From an uncultured Eubacteriales bacterium (GTDB lineage Bacteria; Bacillota; Clostridia; Oscillospirales; Oscillospiraceae): 35,871 nt of DNA. Of the stretch, positions 21,743 to 30,070 are shown in pieces. Made by a program: the position numbers and the translations under genes. The stretch lies in contig URHT01000018.1 of assembly GCA_900547745.1 (NCBI GenBank), positions 1 through 35,871 of the forward strand, written 5' to 3'. Numbering within the stretch: position 1 is the stretch's first letter; each line of letters begins with the position of its first letter. The notes beneath the pieces are model-generated. The model did no database searches and had not been told where the DNA came from. It saw nothing but the letters and a program-made list of their open reading frames with translations.

Positions 21743-23125
21743 ATGGCATTTGAGGGACTGAGCGAAAAACTGAATGCGACCTTCAAGCGCCTCCGGGGCA
21801 AGGGCCGTCTCACCGAGGCCGACGTCCGGGAGGGCATGCGCGAGGTGCGCCTTGCACTGCTGGAGGCCGACGTCAGCTACAAGGTCGTCAAGGACTTTGT
21901 GGCGTCCGTCACCGAGAAGTGCATTGGCGCAGATGTGCTGGACAGCCTGACTCCCGCCCAGCAGATCGTCAAGATCGTCAACCAGGAGCTGACGGCGCTG
22001 ATGGGCGGCACCAACGCCCGGTTGACCACCGCCTCCAAGGGGCCCACCGTTGTGATGATGGTGGGCTTGCAGGGCGCCGGTAAGACCACCAACGGCGCCA
22101 AGCTGGCGGGCCTGATGCGCCGCCAGTACGGCAAGCGTCCGCTGCTGGCAGCCTGCGACGTGTACCGCCCCGCCGCCATTACCCAGCTGCAGGTGGTGGG
22201 CAAGCAGCTGGATATCCCCGTGTTCGAGATGGGGCAGATCAATCCCGTGACCATCGCCAGGGAGGCTGTCAAGTACGCGGCCGACCACGGCAACGACATA
22301 GTATTTCTGGATACCGCCGGACGGCTCCACATCGACGAGGCGCTGATGGACGAGCTGAAGGCCGTCAAGGCCGCGGTGAAGCCCAACGAGATCCTGCTGG
22401 TGGTGGACGCCATGACCGGTCAGGACGCGGTCAACGCCGCCAAGGCCTTCGATGACGCGCTGGGCATCGACGGCGTGCTGCTGACTAAGCTGGACGGCGA
22501 CGCCCGGGGCGGCGCGGCCCTCTCCATCCGGGCGGCCACCGGCAAGCCCATCAAGTTTGTGGGTACCGGCGAAAAGCTGGATATGATCGAGCCGTTCCAC
22601 CCCGACCGCATGGCCTCCCGTATCCTGGGCATGGGCGATATGCTCACGTTCATCGAGAAGGCGGAGCAGCAGTACGACGAGGAGCAGGCCAAGAAGCTGG
22701 AGGAGAAGCTGCGGAAAAACCGGCTGACCCTCAGCGATTACTTAGACCAGCTGGAGCAGCTGCAAAACATGGGCGACCTGAGCCAGATCGCCGACATGCT
22801 GCCCGGCGGCATGGCAAAGGGCTTCGACCCCAGCCAGATCGACGAGAAGCAGATGGCCCACAACAAGGCCATCATCCGCAGCATGACCCCCAAGGAGCGG
22901 GAGAACCCCCAGATCCTCAACGCCAGCCGCAAAAAGCGCATCGCCGCAGGCTGCGGTCTGGAGGTGGTGGATGTCAACCGGCTGCTGAAATCCTTCGAGA
23001 TGCTGCAGCAGATGACCAAGGCCATGACCAAGGGCAAGTTCCGCGGTCTTGGCGGTATGATGGGCGGCGGTATGCCCAACATGAGCCGGATGCACGGCTT
23101 CGGCCGGAAGAAGCGGCTGAAATAA
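21743..23125 (+). CDS. ffh: Signal recognition particle protein Ffh (SRP54)
   Basis: This 460-aa SRP GTPase binds signal sequences as they emerge from the ribosome and, with 4.5S/6S RNA and FtsY, directs nascent chains to the Sec translocon. It has an N domain (about 1-90), a G domain with G1 GLQGAGKTT (about 108-116), DVYRPAAITQL, G3 DTAGRLH (about 190-196) and TKLDGDARGG (about 246-255), and a methionine-rich M domain from about 300 ending in MMGGGMPNMSRM before a basic tail. The ATG follows AAGGAG. Length and motifs are complete. Confidence 0.97.
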   Translation: MAFEGLSEKLNATFKRLRGKGRLTEADVREGMREVRLALLEADVSYKVVKDFVASVTEKCIGADVLDSLTPAQQIVKIVNQELTALMGGTNARLTTASKGPTVVMMVGLQGAGKTTNGAKLAGLMRRQYGKRPLLAACDVYRPAAITQLQVVGKQLDIPVFEMGQINPVTIAREAVKYAADHGNDIVFLDTAGRLHIDEALMDELKAVKAAVKPNEILLVVDAMTGQDAVNAAKAFDDALGIDGVLLTKLDGDARGGAALSIRAATGKPIKFVGTGEKLDMIEPFHPDRMASRILGMGDMLTFIEKAEQQYDEEQAKKLEEKLRKNRLTLSDYLDQLEQLQNMGDLSQIADMLPGGMAKGFDPSQIDEKQMAHNKAIIRSMTPKERENPQILNASRKKRIAAGCGLEVVDVNRLLKSFEMLQQMTKAMTKGKFRGLGGMMGGGMPNMSRMHGFGRKKRLK

Positions 23126-23188
23126 GTGTGTAAGTGCAGAAGCATTTAACAAATAAAACATACAAAAATACATGGAGGAAAAAGAACT

Positions 23189-23428
23189 ATGGTCAAGATT
23201 CGTCTGAGAAGAATGGGCGCCAAGAAGGCTCCTTACTACCGTGTGGTCGTCGCTGATTCCCGCTATCCCCGTGACGGACGCTTCATCGAGGAGATCGGCA
23301 CCTACGATCCCTGCGTGTCCCCCGCCAAGATCAGCATCGACGCTGACCGCGCCCGCGAGTGGATCAAGACCGGCGCCCAGCCCACCGAGACTGTCCGTGC
23401 GCTGCTGAAGAAGGTCGACGTTCTGTAA
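23189..23428 (+). CDS. rpsP: 30S ribosomal protein S16
   Basis: This 79-aa protein has the conserved S16 start VKIRLRRMGAKKAPYYRVVVADSR (residues 2-25, listed here by position with key residues R5, R7 and YYRVV) and the IGTYDP motif near 32-37. S16 is an early-to-middle assembly protein that stabilises the 5' domain of 16S rRNA. GGAGG precedes the ATG. It lies 63 bp after ffh and 15 bp before khpA, the standard Bacillota order. Confidence 0.97.
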   Translation: MVKIRLRRMGAKKAPYYRVVVADSRYPRDGRFIEEIGTYDPCVSPAKISIDADRAREWIKTGAQPTETVRALLKKVDVL

Positions 23429-23443
23429 GCCGGGGGCAAAGCC

Positions 23444-23674
23444 ATGAAGGATTTGCTGCTGTATATCGCCAGAAGCCTTGTGGAGCATCCCGACCAGGTG
23501 TCCGTCACCGAGGTCGAGGAGGGCGATGAGCTGACGCTGCAGCTGCGTGTGGCCCCTGAGGACATGGGCAAGGTCATCGGCCGTCAGGGCCGTATTGCCA
23601 AGGAGATCCGCACCGTGGTGCGCTCCTACGCCCAGCGCACCGGCGCAAAGGTTTCGGTGGATATCGTTGACTGA
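23444..23674 (+). CDS. khpA: KH-domain RNA-binding protein KhpA (YlqC)
   Basis: This 76-aa single KH domain carries the RNA-binding loop in MGKVIGRQGRIAKEIRTVV (about residues 44-62; the GxxG is GRQG). KhpA acts with KhpB in RNA binding that influences cell elongation and division in Gram-positive bacteria. Only a weak GGGGGC Shine-Dalgarno sequence precedes the ATG, so translation may be coupled to rpsP 15 bp upstream. A terminator follows immediately. In many genomes rimM and trmD come next; here they do not. Confidence 0.95.
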   Translation: MKDLLLYIARSLVEHPDQVSVTEVEEGDELTLQLRVAPEDMGKVIGRQGRIAKEIRTVVRSYAQRTGAKVSVDIVD

Positions 23675-23676
23675 CG

Positions 23677-23713
23677 AAAAAGGAACTCCCGCCTCGGCGG
23701 GAGTTCCTTTTTT
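23677..23713 (+). terminator. Terminator of the ylxM-ffh-rpsP-khpA operon
   Basis: A long perfect stem around CTCCCGCC/GGCGGGAG (23686-23693 with 23696-23703), extended through GGAA/TTCC and A5/T6. Confidence 0.95.
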
Positions 23714-23718
23714 GCCGC

Positions 23719-23747
23719 TTTTCTTTTGCGCGGGAGTGGTGTATAAT
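23719..23747 (+). promoter_or_regulatory. Promoter of yfmF-yfmH-lgt
   Basis: A consensus -10 TATAAT (23742-23747) preceded by GTGGTG lies 40 bp before the yfmF start codon. The -35 candidate (TTTTCT, 23719-23724, 17-bp spacing) is weak. Confidence 0.6.
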
Positions 23748-23787
23748 ATCAGCGATTGTGCAAATGAAACATGCAGGAGGGCTCACT

Positions 23788-25053
23788 ATGTATGAAAACC
23801 GCCGGGAGATCATGCAGGACGTGTTCCTGACCTATCTGCCCGCCAGAAAATTCAAGACAAGCCGCCTGACGGTGAATCTTATCACCGGGCTGGAGCGCGC
23901 CGGTGCATCGGCCAACGCGCTGCTGCCCGCCGTGCTCAGCCGGGGCACCGTGCGCCATCCGGATATGGAGAGTCTGTCCGCCGCCATGGATACGCTGTAC
24001 GGCGCCACGGTGGACAGCGTCGTGCGCAAGAAGGGCGAGCGCCAGTGCATCGGCTTTGCCGCGGACTTCATCGACGATGCCTTCACGCCCCACGGCGAAA
24101 GGCTGCTGGAGCCGGTGGCGGAGCTGATGGGGGAGATGCTGCTGGAGCCGCTGACCCGAAACGGCAGCTTTCTGGCGGAGTATGTGGACAGCGAAAAGGC
24201 CAATCTCATCGACGCCATCCGCTCCCTGCGCAACGACAAGCGGGACTGGGCGGAGATCCGGCTCATGCAGGAGATGTGCGCCGGTGAGCCGTACAGCATC
24301 CTGCGTCTGGGTGACGAGGAGACGGCGGCCAAGCTGAACAACCACTGCCTGTACCGTCACAGCAGTACGCTGCTGGCGGGCAGCCGGGTGGAGGTGCTCT
24401 ACTGCGGCAGCGCGGAGCGGCAGCGGGTGGAGGACGCGGTGCTGTCGGCGCTGGCGGCTCTGCCCCGGGGCGCGGCGGCGTCTCTGCCGCCTGTGGCGCA
24501 GCTGCCGCCCCGGGAAACGCCCAGGGTAGTTACGGAGGTCATGGACGTGAACCAGGGCAAGCTGGCGCTGGGCTACCGCTGCACCACGGAGGATGTGCCT
24601 GCCATGATCCTGGCCAACCTGATCTTCGGCGGCACCAGCAATTCCAAGCTGTTTATGAACGTGCGGGAGAAGCTGTCCCTGTGCTACTACGCCTCCAGCA
24701 GCTACGCCCGCAGCAAGAATATCATGACCGTCTCCAGCGGTGTGGAGCAGAAGGACTATGACCGCGCCATGGAGGAGATCGCCTGCCAGCTTGCCGCCGT
24801 GCAGAATGGCGAGTGGGAGGACTGGGAGCAGGACGGCGCTCTGCAGGCCATGCTCAGCTCCCTTACATCCCTGCCGGATTCCCAGGGTGCGCTGGAGAAC
24901 TACTATCTGGGTCAGATCGCCACAGACGCCGGCGAGACGCCGGAGGAGCTGACCGCAGCGCTGCGGGAGGTCACGCGGGAGCGCATCATGGAGGCGGCCC
25001 GGTCCGCCAAGCTGGACACCGTGTACTTCCTGCACGGAAAGGAGGAGGCGTAA
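23788..25053 (+). CDS. yfmF: M16 peptidase-like protein YfmF (non-catalytic subunit)
   Basis: This 421-aa M16 (pitrilysin/insulinase) fold protein lacks the zinc motif: where active homologues have HxxEH, this one reads ANALLPAVLSRGT (about residues 42-54). The C-terminal half keeps the M16 FGGTSNSKLFMNVREKLSLCYYASS pattern (about 282-306), whose Arg and Tyr contact substrate in active partners. It is therefore the structural partner of YfmH, encoded 1 bp downstream. Relatives are named EF-P 5-aminopentanol modification-associated protein YfmF. The ATG at 23788 has GCAGGAGGG; ATGs further upstream lack a ribosome-binding site. Confidence 0.9.
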   Translation: MYENRREIMQDVFLTYLPARKFKTSRLTVNLITGLERAGASANALLPAVLSRGTVRHPDMESLSAAMDTLYGATVDSVVRKKGERQCIGFAADFIDDAFTPHGERLLEPVAELMGEMLLEPLTRNGSFLAEYVDSEKANLIDAIRSLRNDKRDWAEIRLMQEMCAGEPYSILRLGDEETAAKLNNHCLYRHSSTLLAGSRVEVLYCGSAERQRVEDAVLSALAALPRGAAASLPPVAQLPPRETPRVVTEVMDVNQGKLALGYRCTTEDVPAMILANLIFGGTSNSKLFMNVREKLSLCYYASSSYARSKNIMTVSSGVEQKDYDRAMEEIACQLAAVQNGEWEDWEQDGALQAMLSSLTSLPDSQGALENYYLGQIATDAGETPEELTAALREVTRERIMEAARSAKLDTVYFLHGKEEA

Positions 25054-25054
25054 C

Positions 25055-26338
25055 GTGGCACATTCTGAAAAGACGCTCTATCCCCGCATCGGCGAGGAGG
25101 TCATCCGCACAACGCTGGACAACGGCTTGCCGGTGTTCATCGTCCCCAAGAAGGACTATCGCCGCAAATACGCCATGTTCGCCACCCGCTACGGGGGTAT
25201 GGACATGCGCTTTCAGCTGAACGGCCAGTGGCTGGACACCCCCGCCGGCATCGCCCACTATCTGGAGCATAAGATGTTCGATACCGAGGAGGGCAACGCA
25301 TTGCAGGAGCTGGCGAAAAACGGCGCGGAGCCAAACGCCTTCACGTCCAACGCCATTACCTGCTACTACTTCGACTCCACGGAGAAGCTCTACGAGAATC
25401 TGGAGATCCTGCTGTCCTTCGTATCCGTGCCCTACTTCACCGACGAGAGTGTGGAGAAGGAGCAGGGCATCATCGCGCAGGAGATCAACATGATCGAGGA
25501 CAACCCGGAGTGGCAGGTGTACAAGCGGCTGATGCAGGCGCTGTACCACACCAGCCCCGCCCGTACCTCCGTGGCCGGGTCGGTGGAGAGCATCCGCCAG
25601 ATCACGGCCCAGACCCTGTACGACTGCCACAAGGCGTTTTACACCCCGGCCAACATGTGCCTTGTGGTGGTGGGCGACGTGGATGCGGACAGGGTGCTGG
25701 AGACGGCGCGGCGCATCCTGCCCCGGACCAGCGGCCCGGACATCCCGCGGGATCACGGCCCGGCGGAGGAGCTGACGGCGGCGCAGGCGGAGGTCAGCTG
25801 CACCATGGAGGTGGCCATGCCCACCTTCCTGATGGGCTTTAAGTGTGCGCCGCAGGGCGATGGGCCGGAGCAGATGCGCGCCACCGCCATCGGGGAGCTG
25901 GCCTGCGACCTGATGATGGGTGAATCCAGCCCGCTGTACGCTCGGCTGTACAGCCAGGGCCTTATCAACGGCTCCTTCGGCGCCAGCTACGACATCCTGC
26001 CCGGCGCGTCCTACGTCTACGCCGGCGGCGACAGCAAGGACCCCCATGCCGTGGCGCAGGCCATTCTGGCCGAGGCCCGGCGGCTGACGGCGGAGGGGTT
26101 GGACGAGGCGTACTACCGGCGCATCGTCAACGCCAATTTCGGCGCGGCGCTGCGGGCGCTGAACTCCTTTGAATCTATCGCCGTGTCCATGGTAGAGGGG
26201 TGCTTCCGCCGCTACGACCCCTACCGGTTTCCGGAGGTCTACGACGGCATCACCCAGCAGGACGTGCTGGATTTCATTCGCGACAGCTTTGCGGAGAGCC
26301 GTATGGCGCTCTCCATCGTTTACCCGAAGGAGGGGTGA
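25055..26338 (+). CDS. yfmH: M16 zinc metallopeptidase YfmH (catalytic subunit)
   Basis: This 427-aa M16 peptidase has the inverted zinc motif H68-Y-L-E-H72 (in GIAHYLEHKMF) and the downstream glutamate in EKEQGIIAQEIN (about residues 139-150). EPNAFTSNAITCYYFDS (about 91-107) is also family-typical. With YfmF it should form a catalytic/non-catalytic heterodimer of the mitochondrial processing peptidase type. The GTG start follows AAGGAGGAG in the end of yfmF. The pair lies in an operon with lgt. The substrate is unknown; genetic association with EF-P modification in Bacillus is established only as a link, not a mechanism. Confidence 0.92.
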   Translation: MAHSEKTLYPRIGEEVIRTTLDNGLPVFIVPKKDYRRKYAMFATRYGGMDMRFQLNGQWLDTPAGIAHYLEHKMFDTEEGNALQELAKNGAEPNAFTSNAITCYYFDSTEKLYENLEILLSFVSVPYFTDESVEKEQGIIAQEINMIEDNPEWQVYKRLMQALYHTSPARTSVAGSVESIRQITAQTLYDCHKAFYTPANMCLVVVGDVDADRVLETARRILPRTSGPDIPRDHGPAEELTAAQAEVSCTMEVAMPTFLMGFKCAPQGDGPEQMRATAIGELACDLMMGESSPLYARLYSQGLINGSFGASYDILPGASYVYAGGDSKDPHAVAQAILAEARRLTAEGLDEAYYRRIVNANFGAALRALNSFESIAVSMVEGCFRRYDPYRFPEVYDGITQQDVLDFIRDSFAESRMALSIVYPKEG

Positions 26339-26341
26339 CCC

Positions 26342-27271
26342 ATGCATATCATGACTGACAGTCCCATCCGCTTTCCGGGACTTTTCGGCGACTGGGAGTT
26401 CACCGCTTCCAGCACCGCCTTCCACATCGGCGGGAAGGCCATCTACTGGTACGGCATCCTCATCGCGCTGGGCGTGGTGCTGGCGCTGTGGTTCTGCATG
26501 ACACAGAAGGAGAAATACGGCATTACGGAGGATGATCTGCTGGACGCCGTGCTGTGGGGTGTTCCGCTGTCCATCGTGGGCGCGCGGCTGTACTACGTCA
26601 TCTTCTATCTCGACCTGTTCAGAAACGACGACGGCTCCTTTGACTGGGGCGGTGCCATCGCCATCTGGGACGGCGGGCTGGCCATCTACGGCGGCGTCAT
26701 CGCCGCGTTCCTGACGGCGCTCGTGCTGTGCCGGAAAAAGGGCGTCAAAATGGGGGCCCTCACCGACCTGGTCGTCATGGGCTTCCTCATCGGACAGGCT
26801 GTGGGGCGCTGGGGCAACTTCATGAACCGGGAGGCCTTCGGCACCGAGACGACCCTGCCGTGGCGCATGGAGCTGACCACCACGCTGGGGACAAGTGTTT
26901 CCGTACACCCCACGTTCCTGTACGAGAGCCTGTGGAACGTGGTGGGACTGCTGCTTCTGGTGTTCATCGTGTCCCGCGCCCGCCGGTTTGACGGCGAGAA
27001 CACATGGTTCTATTTCCTGTGGTATGGTCTGGGCCGGTTCTGGATCGAGGGCCTGCGCACCGACAGCCTGTACCTGTTCAACTGGACCATCGGCGGACAG
27101 CCCATCCGGGTCAGTCAGGCGCTGAGCCTCGTGATGGTGCTGGTGTCCGCGTTCATGCTGCTGTACAACCTGAAGCTCCATCCCCACAAGCCGGAGGAGC
27201 TGTATGTCAACCAAAAGGCCGCCCGCGAGGCGGCGAAGGACGAACAGCCGCCGCAGGAGACGGCCGAATAA
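26342..27271 (+). CDS. lgt: Phosphatidylglycerol-prolipoprotein diacylglyceryl transferase
   Basis: This 309-aa integral membrane enzyme attaches diacylglycerol from phosphatidylglycerol to the lipobox cysteine of prolipoproteins. It has seven predicted membrane segments; the Lgt signature GRWGNFMNREAFG is at residues 155-167, preceded by the IWDGGLAIYGG loop (about 109-119) and with YWYGILIALG (about 35-44) near the first helix. The C-terminal 30 residues are hydrophilic and Glu/Lys-rich. AAGGAGG lies before the ATG at 26342, 3 bp after yfmH. The two lipoproteins in this window are among its expected substrates. Confidence 0.96.
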   Translation: MHIMTDSPIRFPGLFGDWEFTASSTAFHIGGKAIYWYGILIALGVVLALWFCMTQKEKYGITEDDLLDAVLWGVPLSIVGARLYYVIFYLDLFRNDDGSFDWGGAIAIWDGGLAIYGGVIAAFLTALVLCRKKGVKMGALTDLVVMGFLIGQAVGRWGNFMNREAFGTETTLPWRMELTTTLGTSVSVHPTFLYESLWNVVGLLLLVFIVSRARRFDGENTWFYFLWYGLGRFWIEGLRTDSLYLFNWTIGGQPIRVSQALSLVMVLVSAFMLLYNLKLHPHKPEELYVNQKAAREAAKDEQPPQETAE

Positions 27272-27273
27272 GC

Positions 27274-27312
27274 AAAAAAGGACTCCGACCGCAGAGGTCG
27301 GAGTCCTTTTTT
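27274..27312. terminator. Bidirectional terminator between lgt and amino-acid ABC operon
   Basis: Stem GGACTCCGACC/GGTCGGAGTCC (27280-27290 with 27296-27306, loop GCAGA), flanked by A6 and T7. Ends both converging operons. Confidence 0.95.
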
Positions 27313-27315
27313 TGC

Positions 27316-28065
27316 TTACAGTACCTTGCTGAGGAAGTCCTGCAGCCGGGGGTCTTTGGGGTGGTCGAAGATGTCCGCCGGTGCGCCCTCCTCCAGAATT
27401 CTGCCGTCGGCCATGAACACCACGCGGTCGGCCACCTCCCGGGCGAAGCCCATCTCGTGGGTGACGACGGCCATGGTCATGCCGTCCCTGGCGAGGTCGC
27501 GCATGAGATCCAGCACCTCGCCCACCATCTCCGGATCGAGGGCGGAGGTGGGCTCGTCGAACAGCATGACCTCCGGATCCATGGCCAGCGCCCGGACGAT
27601 GGCGATACGCTGCTTCTGGCCGCCGGAGAGCATGTTGGGGTACTCGTTGGCCTTGTCGGAAAGGCCGATGCGGGCCAGCAGCGCCAAGGCCTGCTCCTTG
27701 GCAGCGGCGGCGGTCTTTTTCTTCAGGGTCACGGGGGCCATGGTGATGTTTTGCAGCACCGTCTTGTGGGGGAACAGGTTGAAGTGCTGGAATACCATGC
27801 CCATCTTCTGGCGGTGCAGGTCGATATTCACCGACTTGGCGGCCAGATCGGCGCCGTCGAAGAAGATGGCGCCGGAGGTGGGCTGCTCCAGCAGGTTCAG
27901 GCTGCGCAGCAGCGTGGATTTGCCGGAGCCGGAGGGCCCGATGACGGCCACCACTTCGCCCTTGCGGATATCCAGACTGCAGTCGTTCAGGGCGTGGACG
28001 GCGCCGTGATTGTACTCCTTGACCAGATGCTGCACGGAGATGAGCACATTATTGCTTGTCGCCAC
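27316..28065 (-). CDS. Polar amino-acid ABC transporter ATP-binding protein
   Basis: This 249-aa ATPase is of the GlnQ/HisP type: Walker A GPSGSGKST (about residues 43-51), Q-loop VFQHFNLFPHKT (about 89-100), signature LSGGQKQR (about 146-153), Walker B VMLFDEPTSALDPE (about 166-179) and the switch THEMGFAREVADRV (about 203-216). The start is GTG at 28063-28065, seven bases after AGGAGG, and overlaps the permease gene by 17 bp. The family imports glutamine, arginine, histidine, cystine or related amino acids; the exact one is unresolved. It is the last gene of the binding protein-permease-ATPase operon. Confidence 0.95.
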   Translation of the reverse strand: MATSNNVLISVQHLVKEYNHGAVHALNDCSLDIRKGEVVAVIGPSGSGKSTLLRSLNLLEQPTSGAIFFDGADLAAKSVNIDLHRQKMGMVFQHFNLFPHKTVLQNITMAPVTLKKKTAAAAKEQALALLARIGLSDKANEYPNMLSGGQKQRIAIVRALAMDPEVMLFDEPTSALDPEMVGEVLDLMRDLARDGMTMAVVTHEMGFAREVADRVVFMADGRILEEGAPADIFDHPKDPRLQDFLSKVL

Positions 28066-28780
28066 GGCGCATCCTCCTTTCGATGGCCTCGATCGCCTTG
28101 GAGGCCGGGTAGTTGATGCAGAAGTACACCAGCGCCGCCAGCGTATAGGGCGCCAGCGAGATGCCGGTGGAGCCGGCGATGGTCTTGGCGGCGAACATGA
28201 TCTCCGCCATGCCCAGCATGGAGCAGATGGAGCTTTCCTTCACCATGGTCACCAGCTCGTTGGCCAGCGCGGGCAGCACGTTCTTGATGGCCTGCGGCAG
28301 CACCACCAGCCGCATGGCCTGCCAGCTGCTGAGGCCCAGCGAGCGGGCGGCCTCGGTCTGGCCCTTATCCACGGCCAGGATGCCGGCGCGGAAGATCTCC
28401 GCCACATAGGCGGAGCTGTTCAGCGCCAGCGCCACCACGCCGGGAATGAACCGGCTAATGTCCACAAAGCCGAACAGGTTGACGCGGGGCAGGGAGATGG
28501 CGTAGAACAGCCCGAAGTAGATGATGGACAGCTGCACCAGCATGGGGGTGGAGCGGAACACGGCGATGTACGCGCCGGACAGCCACTTCACCGGTTTGAT
28601 CTTGCTCAGGCGCATCAGCGCCAGCAGCAGGGCGGGGATCACCGCCAGCAGCACGGACACCACCGCCAGCAGCAGCGTATACTCGATGCCGCGGACGAAG
28701 GCCACGCCGTACTTGGGCAGGAAGGAGAAATTGAAGAAGTCGGAGGGGCGCATATCCGTGAACAGGCTGCTCCACCACAT
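28049..28780 (-). CDS. Polar amino-acid ABC transporter permease
   Basis: This 243-aa HisM/GlnP-type permease has an initial membrane helix near residues 28-55 that contains GIEYTLLLAVVSVLLAV (start of the family domain), FRSTPMLVQL near 75-84, and the EAA coupling loop EAARSLGLSSWQAMRLVVLPQAIKNVLPALAN (about 142-173). Five membrane helices are expected, and a single permease gene implies a homodimer. AAAGG lies 11 bases before the ATG at 28780; MRPSDFF nine residues in is an alternative start. It lies after a hairpin that separates it from the binding-protein gene. Confidence 0.93.
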   Translation of the reverse strand: MWWSSLFTDMRPSDFFNFSFLPKYGVAFVRGIEYTLLLAVVSVLLAVIPALLLALMRLSKIKPVKWLSGAYIAVFRSTPMLVQLSIIYFGLFYAISLPRVNLFGFVDISRFIPGVVALALNSSAYVAEIFRAGILAVDKGQTEAARSLGLSSWQAMRLVVLPQAIKNVLPALANELVTMVKESSICSMLGMAEIMFAAKTIAGSTGISLAPYTLAALVYFCINYPASKAIEAIERRMRRGDKQ

Positions 28781-28825
28781 ACGCGGTCAGTCCTTTCTGT
28801 GTTGGTTTTTCCGGAGATGCACGAA

Positions 28826-28852
28826 GTGCAAAGTCGCACAGCGGCTTTGCAC
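28826..28852 (-). promoter_or_regulatory. Intercistronic hairpin between binding-protein and permease genes
   Basis: A 12-bp stem GTGCAAAGTCGC/GCGGCTTTGCAC with one G-T wobble (28826-28837 with 28841-28852, loop ACA) lies 21 bp after the binding-protein stop. No T-run follows, so it is more likely an mRNA-stabilising or partial-termination element that keeps binding-protein levels above the membrane subunits. Confidence 0.75.
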
Positions 28853-28872
28853 TCGCGCATTTTGGAAGGGAT

Positions 28873-29724
28873 TTAGTCGGCAGAGACTTCCACAGCCACA
28901 TCAGCCAGACTGTCAGCGTCGGCAAGGAAGGTCTCGATCTTGTTCTCAGCGGTCATCTTGGCGATGGCGGCGTTAATGCCGTCCAGCAGACCCTTGGGGT
29001 CGCCCTTGGCCACGGCGATGCAGTAGGGGGCAGCCTCGCCCAGCTCGGAGGAAGCCTCGGCGATGACCAGCTCGGGGTTGGCGTCAGCGTACTGCTGGGC
29101 CACGCCGCCGTCTACCAGAATGGCGTCCACCTTATCGTACACCAGCTCGTTCACCAGTTCCAGCACGGAGGACAGAGGCACGGGGGTGACGCCCTCCATG
29201 TCGTTGACCATATCCAGCTTGGTGGTAGCGGTCTGGGCGCCCACATACTTGCCGCTGAAGTCGGCCAGCGTCTTGTACTGATCCGCCTTGTCGGCCTTCA
29301 CCAGAATGGCGGGGGGCACGTCGGTATAGTAGGGATCGGAGAAGTCGGCGTTCTCCAGACGCTCGGGAGTGGCCTCCATGGCGGACAGCACGATGTCGAA
29401 GTCGCCCTTGTCTAGAGAGGCCAGCAGGTTATCGAAGCTCATGTTCTCCACCTGCATGGTCAGGCCCATCTCGTCGGCCACATACTGGGCTACGGAGATG
29501 TCGATACCGCCGTAGACCATGTTGCCGCCGGCATCGGGATACATGAACTCAAAGGGGGCGTAGTCGGCGGAGACGCCTACCACCAGCGTGGTCTTGGCTT
29601 CGGGCTGGGCGTCGTCGCCGTTGTTTGCGTTATCATTGCCGCCGTTATTGGCGTTGGTGCTGCCGCAGGCCATCAGGCTCAGCGCCATGACCAGCGCCAG
29701 CAGCATTGCGATCATCTTTTTCAT
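28873..29724 (-). CDS. Polar amino-acid-binding lipoprotein (SBP family 3)
   Basis: This 283-aa extracellular solute-binding lipoprotein has MKK, a hydrophobic core and lipobox LMAC (lipidated Cys20), an Asn/Gly-rich linker (about 21-42), then family-3 motifs: VVGVSADYAPFEF (about 48-60), GGIDISVAQYVADEMGL (about 72-88), FDIVLSAMEATPERLENADFSDPY (about 109-132), and DAILVDGGVAQQYA (about 194-207). The DYAPFEF and R-x-x-N-A-D-F-S-D-P-Y segments bind the amino-acid alpha-carboxyl and amino groups. The ligand side chain cannot be predicted with confidence. AAAGGAAG lies before the ATG. First gene of the operon. Confidence 0.94.
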   Translation of the reverse strand: MKKMIAMLLALVMALSLMACGSTNANNGGNDNANNGDDAQPEAKTTLVVGVSADYAPFEFMYPDAGGNMVYGGIDISVAQYVADEMGLTMQVENMSFDNLLASLDKGDFDIVLSAMEATPERLENADFSDPYYTDVPPAILVKADKADQYKTLADFSGKYVGAQTATTKLDMVNDMEGVTPVPLSSVLELVNELVYDKVDAILVDGGVAQQYADANPELVIAEASSELGEAAPYCIAVAKGDPKGLLDGINAAIAKMTAENKIETFLADADSLADVAVEVSAD

Positions 29725-29755
29725 GGGATGTACTTCCTTTCAAATTCTTATGGCT

Positions 29756-29805
29756 CTATACCGGATAACCGGAATATAGATGTATTTTTAGGAGGTGTCC
29801 CTCCT
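29756..29805 (-). promoter_or_regulatory. Two hairpins in the leader of the amino-acid ABC operon
   Basis: Read leftward, the leader forms AGGAGG/CCTCCT (29790-29795 with 29800-29805, loop of 4) followed by AAAAAT, then CTATA..CCGG/CCGG..TATAG (29756-29779). The first hairpin contains an AGGAGG that has no start codon after it. No known riboswitch or T-box is recognised. Confidence 0.5.
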
Positions 29806-29815
29806 GACAGTGGCT

Positions 29816-29844
29816 ATCATACGCCTGATGTGTATAAATGTCAA
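29816..29844 (-). promoter_or_regulatory. Promoter of the amino-acid ABC operon
   Basis: Read leftward: consensus -35 TTGACA (29839-29844), 17-bp spacer, -10 TATGAT (29816-29821), about 92 bp before the binding-protein start codon. The DNA from here to the NlpC/P60 terminator (29845-29993) is AT-rich and shows no gene. Confidence 0.9.
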
Positions 29845-29984
29845 GCGCGAAATGAATATTTTTTCATCATCTCGGCAGATTTTGTGCATAACGCTGCTTT
29901 TAGACGGGATAAGTAGACGGAAATAGAACAAAATCACGGAAAGCATCACTGTATAAATGGATAAATATACAAATATACCGAATA

Positions 29985-30023
29985 AACAGAGAACAGGCAG
30001 GCCGGTTCGCGCCGGTCTGCCTG
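29985..30023 (-). terminator. Terminator of the NlpC/P60 gene
   Basis: A 12-bp stem with one G-T pair (29994-30005 with 30012-30023, loop TTCGCG), followed leftward by TTCTCTGTTTATT. It starts 47 bp after the stop codon. Confidence 0.78.
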
Positions 30024-30070
30024 CTTCAGAAAGGAGTATGAAGAAGTCGTTTTGCGGATACCTGCGGGCC

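Noticed and set aside
29725..29844. T-box or lysine riboswitch in the amino-acid ABC operon leader
   Set aside because: The leader is only about 85 nt, too short for either, and lacks the T-box sequence.
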